Below are positions 13,666 to 15,603 of a DNA stretch of 15,603 bases, piece after piece (positions within the stretch are counted from its first letter, which is position 1; each line of letters opens with the position of its first letter). The stretch covers positions 1-15,603 of the forward strand of contig CAYZZW010000072.1 of the NCBI GenBank assembly GCA_964482955.1, in the 5' to 3' direction. The position numbers were made by a program, and so were the translations under genes. The DNA is from JAPLSN01 sp964482955. GTDB taxonomy: Bacteria; Spirochaetota; Spirochaetia; Treponematales; UBA12059. The notes below the pieces were generated by a model. The model did no database searches. It was not told where the DNA came from and saw only the letters and a program-made list of their open reading frames with translations.

Positions 13666-14208
13666 TCAGGCGTCCTCGTTCAGCGTGTACAGTACCGTAA
13701 CCTGGTTGCTGGTACCCGACACGAGGTCTGATGGGGTCACGATAACGAAGGAATAGGTAAGCTGGTGCCCGCTGGCGGCGGCCGTGCCGGTGATGCAGCT
13801 GCCGATTGCCGTGAGGACCGTCTGGGCGGCATCGCCGATGGTCCGCTCGGTGGCAGGAGTACCCGCGCCGGTAGCCGCACTCGCGCCGGCGACGACGTGA
13901 AGCTCGGTGCCCGTGGGCGGCCGGTCGGCATCGCCGGAGTCCCACTGCACGGTGACAGTGCGCTTAAGACCCGTATCATTGATCGTCGTGTAGCGCAGAT
14001 ACTTCGAGTTGTTCGTCTGCCCGGTGGGCGGATCGCCGGCAGTCGCCGGATTCACGGTAGTCAACGTGATGTTGGTCGCGTCGTTCAATCCGATCATGGC
14101 GATCGCATTGATGGTGAGCGTCACCGGATGGTTTACCGTGCTCGTCTGCGCGAAGGCGGCGCCCGCCACCATGGCTCCGAGAACCAAAAGAACCAGAATC
14201 TTCTTCAT
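13666..14208 (-). CDS. Major secreted pilin-like subunit, set A
   Basis: A 180-residue protein with a signal peptide MKKILVLLVLGAMVAGAAFA. The mature start QTSTVNHPVTLTINAIAMIG is followed by LND, then NNSKYLRYTTIND (66-78), a single Cys in IGSCITGTAAASG (C138), LTYSFVIVTP and a last strand NQVTVLYTLNEDA. It is closely similar to the product of 8096-8626, most strongly in the first 80 residues. AAGGAGG lies 9 nt before the ATG at 14208; an in-frame TTG further upstream would spoil the signal peptide. It is the first gene of set A, followed by a terminator, then chaperone and usher. Proposed role: structural subunit of a surface fibre. No database match was possible, so the family name is left open. 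Confidence 0.75.
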   Translation of the reverse strand: MKKILVLLVLGAMVAGAAFAQTSTVNHPVTLTINAIAMIGLNDATNITLTTVNPATAGDPPTGQTNNSKYLRYTTINDTGLKRTVTVQWDSGDADRPPTGTELHVVAGASAATGAGTPATERTIGDAAQTVLTAIGSCITGTAAASGHQLTYSFVIVTPSDLVSGTSNQVTVLYTLNEDA

Positions 14209-14239
14209 TGCCTTGCGCCTCCTTGCGCTCAAGGTGAAC

Positions 14240-14269
14240 CGTATGCGGCCGCAGAGCGGTCCGCGTCAA
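14240..14269 (-). promoter_or_regulatory. Weak promoter candidate for the set A subunit operon
   Basis: Minus-strand TTGACG (14264-14269) and CATACG (14240-14245) are 18 bp apart. The -35 is good but the -10 is poor and no A-tracts lie upstream, unlike the set B promoter. Set A may therefore be weaker or need an activator. Confidence 0.25.
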
Positions 14270-14485
14270 AGCCGGCATGAAGCTGTTTCCAAGGTAACGC
14301 GCGCACCGTGCCAAAGCAAGAAAGCGCCGCATCCGCCCGGAAATCCGCCGCTTCCGGCAAACATCCCCAAAGTCCACCTATCTATTAGCAAGACTCGTGC
14401 CAGCTCCGTGGCGACTTTATTATCGGCAGATCCGTAAAATTCGCGTTGCGCGAAACCGAAATCCGCACTCTGGCGACTTTCGGCC

Positions 14486-14515
14486 TTTACATGCCCGAAT
14501 TCCGGGCATTACACT
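14486..14515 (+). promoter_or_regulatory. Candidate promoter with dyad in spacer, adjacent to the TPR start codon
   Basis: TTTACA (14486-14491) and TACACT (14510-14515) are 18 bp apart. The spacer contains the dyad TGCCCGAATTCCGGGCA (14492-14508). Transcription would start at about 14522, next to the ATG at 14523. Confidence 0.45.
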
Positions 14516-14522
14516 CCTTTTC

Positions 14523-15041
14523 ATGGACAATCCGGCCGATTTGGACCGCCTTGGGCGCGCTTTGGCCGCGGATGGCCATCATGCGGAAGCTGCCGCCGCC
14601 TTCGAAAAAGCGCTTTCGCTCGATAAAAAATCCGCTGACTTGTGGTACAACCTCGGCTTGGAACTGAAGGCGCTCGGAAAATTCGTCGAAGCCGTCGACA
14701 AACTGGAAAAATCCGTCGATCTCGACCCGGAACTTGTCGACGCCCACATCGCCCTCGGACTCATCGCTTACGAAAGCGGCCAGCCCGCCCTGGCCGAAAG
14801 CCGCTACCGCGACGCTCTGCGTCTGGATCCGGAGTCCTTCGACGCGTGGAACGACCTCGGCGTCGTGTTTTTCACCATCGGCCGCATTCCCGAAGCCCGG
14901 AACGCGTTCGAAAAGGCGGTGGCGGCGAATCCGAACAAGGCCGACGCGTGGTATAACCTCCGGGACGCGTGCGACGAACTCGGCGACGAGGCGGGCCGCC
15001 GGGCGGCCGACGAACGCTATCGACTGCTTTCCATGGAATAG
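14523..15041 (+). CDS. Tetratricopeptide repeat (TPR) protein
   Basis: A 172-residue soluble protein made almost wholly of TPR units: a first partial repeat at about 5-36, full repeats at 38-69, 72-103 and 106-137, and a last imperfect one from 140. Each full unit shows the pattern W/A-x2-L-G ... A-x3-Y/F-x2-A-L/V-x-L/A-x-P. It has no signal peptide or enzyme domain, so it is probably a cytoplasmic protein-protein interaction scaffold. The ATG at 14523 fits the first repeat and no Shine-Dalgarno sequence precedes it; a leaderless mRNA is possible. The frame is open upstream to 14397 but that stretch has Arg-rich, non-TPR sequence. The protein kinase gene begins 9 nt after its stop, so the two are probably an operon and the TPR protein may be a partner or substrate of the kinase. 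Confidence 0.88.
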   Translation: MDNPADLDRLGRALAADGHHAEAAAAFEKALSLDKKSADLWYNLGLELKALGKFVEAVDKLEKSVDLDPELVDAHIALGLIAYESGQPALAESRYRDALRLDPESFDAWNDLGVVFFTIGRIPEARNAFEKAVAANPNKADAWYNLRDACDELGDEAGRRAADERYRLLSME

Positions 15042-15050
15042 GAGCGGGTA

Positions 15051-15603
15051 ATGGACAAGGGCGATATCCTGAACGGCGCCTGGCGCCTCGAGACGAAGCT
15101 GTCGGACGGAGCCACCTCCGTCACCTGGCGCGGCCACGCGGAAACGGTCAATCCCGCCGGACTTCCGGAGGGCGCGGCGGTCGTCGTCAAGGCGCTGTCG
15201 TTCAACGCCCTGGGCGACTGGAAGGTCTTCGACCTCTGGAAACGCGAAGTCAAGGTCCTCAAGGGGCTCGACCATCCCGCCATCCCCAGGCTCTACGACG
15301 ACTTTTCCTGGTCCGAAGGCGGCGTCACGCGCTTCGGCCTCGTCATGGAGGCGGTGGACGGCGTCGACCTCCAGAAGACTGCCGACAGTGGGCATGTCTT
15401 CACGGAAACCGAAGTGACGCGCCTCGTCGCGGAACTCCTCAAGATCCTGTCCTACCTGCACGCCTTCCGGCCGCCCGTCGTCCACCGCGACGTCTCGCCG
15501 AAGAACCTCATCCGACGCGCGGACGGGTCCATCGCGCTCGTGGATTTTTCCGGCGTGCAGGACGCGATCAACTCGGCCTACCGCGGCACGTCCACCGTCG
15601 TCG
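15051..15603 (+). CDS. Serine/threonine protein kinase, N-terminal part (partial)
   Basis: The first 184 residues of a eukaryotic-like (Hanks-type) kinase; it runs off the right edge. AGGAG lies just upstream of the ATG. Landmarks: a degenerate glycine loop LSDGATSVTWRG (17-28), the ATP-binding Lys in VVVKAL (K47), the helix-C Glu in KREVKVL (E66), hinge LVMEAVDGVDL, the catalytic loop VHRDVSPKN (D147, N152), and the metal-binding VDFSG (D165) with Ser replacing the usual Gly of DFG. All catalytic residues are present, so it is likely active. Domains after the kinase are not visible. It follows a TPR gene with a 9-nt gap. Targets are unknown; no link to the fibre locus is shown beyond proximity. 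Confidence 0.9.
   Translation, partial: MDKGDILNGAWRLETKLSDGATSVTWRGHAETVNPAGLPEGAAVVVKALSFNALGDWKVFDLWKREVKVLKGLDHPAIPRLYDDFSWSEGGVTRFGLVMEAVDGVDLQKTADSGHVFTETEVTRLVAELLKILSYLHAFRPPVVHRDVSPKNLIRRADGSIALVDFSGVQDAINSAYRGTSTVV

Larger units (their letters stand above)
14209..14522. other. Divergent intergenic region between the set A subunit gene and the TPR gene
   Basis: These 314 bp hold the start signals for both directions. On the minus side there is the AAGGAGG at 14218-14224 and a weak promoter candidate (14240-14269). On the plus side there is a candidate promoter ending next to the TPR start (14486-14515). A 6-bp dyad CCGGAA/TTCCGG lies at 14337-14357. No gene or RNA is recognised in the middle part. 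Confidence 0.6.

Noticed and set aside
14397..14522. Upstream extension of the TPR gene
   Set aside because: The stretch is Arg-rich, not TPR-like, and overlaps the likely promoter.

Overview
The window is high-GC DNA from what looks like a diderm, anaerobic, fermentative bacterium. Signal peptides, beta-barrel-like proteins and an NAD(P)-linked [FeFe]-hydrogenase type operon point that way. The hydrogenase gene order (NuoE-like, small ATPase, thioredoxin-like ferredoxin, NuoF-like) is common in Spirochaetota, Thermotogota and Bacillota. Together with outer-membrane-type proteins it makes a spirochaete the best guess, but only a guess.

Region 1 (1-2020, minus strand) is the start of an electron-bifurcating or NAD(P)H-linked hydrogenase operon: hndA, a Bergerat-fold ATPase, hndB, and the N-terminus of the NuoF-like subunit, which runs off the left edge. 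It is driven by a near-consensus sigma70 promoter (2064-2092). Region 2 (2269-3771) has two convergent membrane-protein genes. One looks like an M48 metalloprotease that has lost every zinc ligand; the other is a small protein with three predicted membrane segments.

Region 3 (3867-14208, minus strand) dominates the window and is the most interesting part. It contains two paralogous gene sets, each with small secreted Ig-like subunits, then a two-domain PapD/FimC-like periplasmic chaperone, then a very large putative outer-membrane usher that overlaps the chaperone gene. Set A is subunit 13666-14208, chaperone 12678-13490, usher 8885-12718. Set B is subunits 8096-8626 and 7515-8018, chaperone 6694-7503, usher 3867-6710. 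The three subunits share a C-terminal strand V-x-Y-T-L-[T/N]-E, and strong stem-loop terminators directly follow the major subunit gene in both sets. The likely working model is that subunits are exported by Sec, capped by the chaperone and threaded through the usher to form a surface fibre. The order subunit-chaperone-usher matches archaic chaperone-usher loci, but the proteins are far from the classical families. The set A usher also carries a Pro-rich linker and an extra jelly-roll-like C-terminal domain.

Region 4 (14523-15603, plus strand) is a TPR protein, possibly translated from a leaderless mRNA, followed by a Ser/Thr protein kinase that is cut by the right edge. No rRNA, tRNA, CRISPR array or insertion sequence was seen. 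Function calls come from reading the translated sequence by eye, not from database searches.
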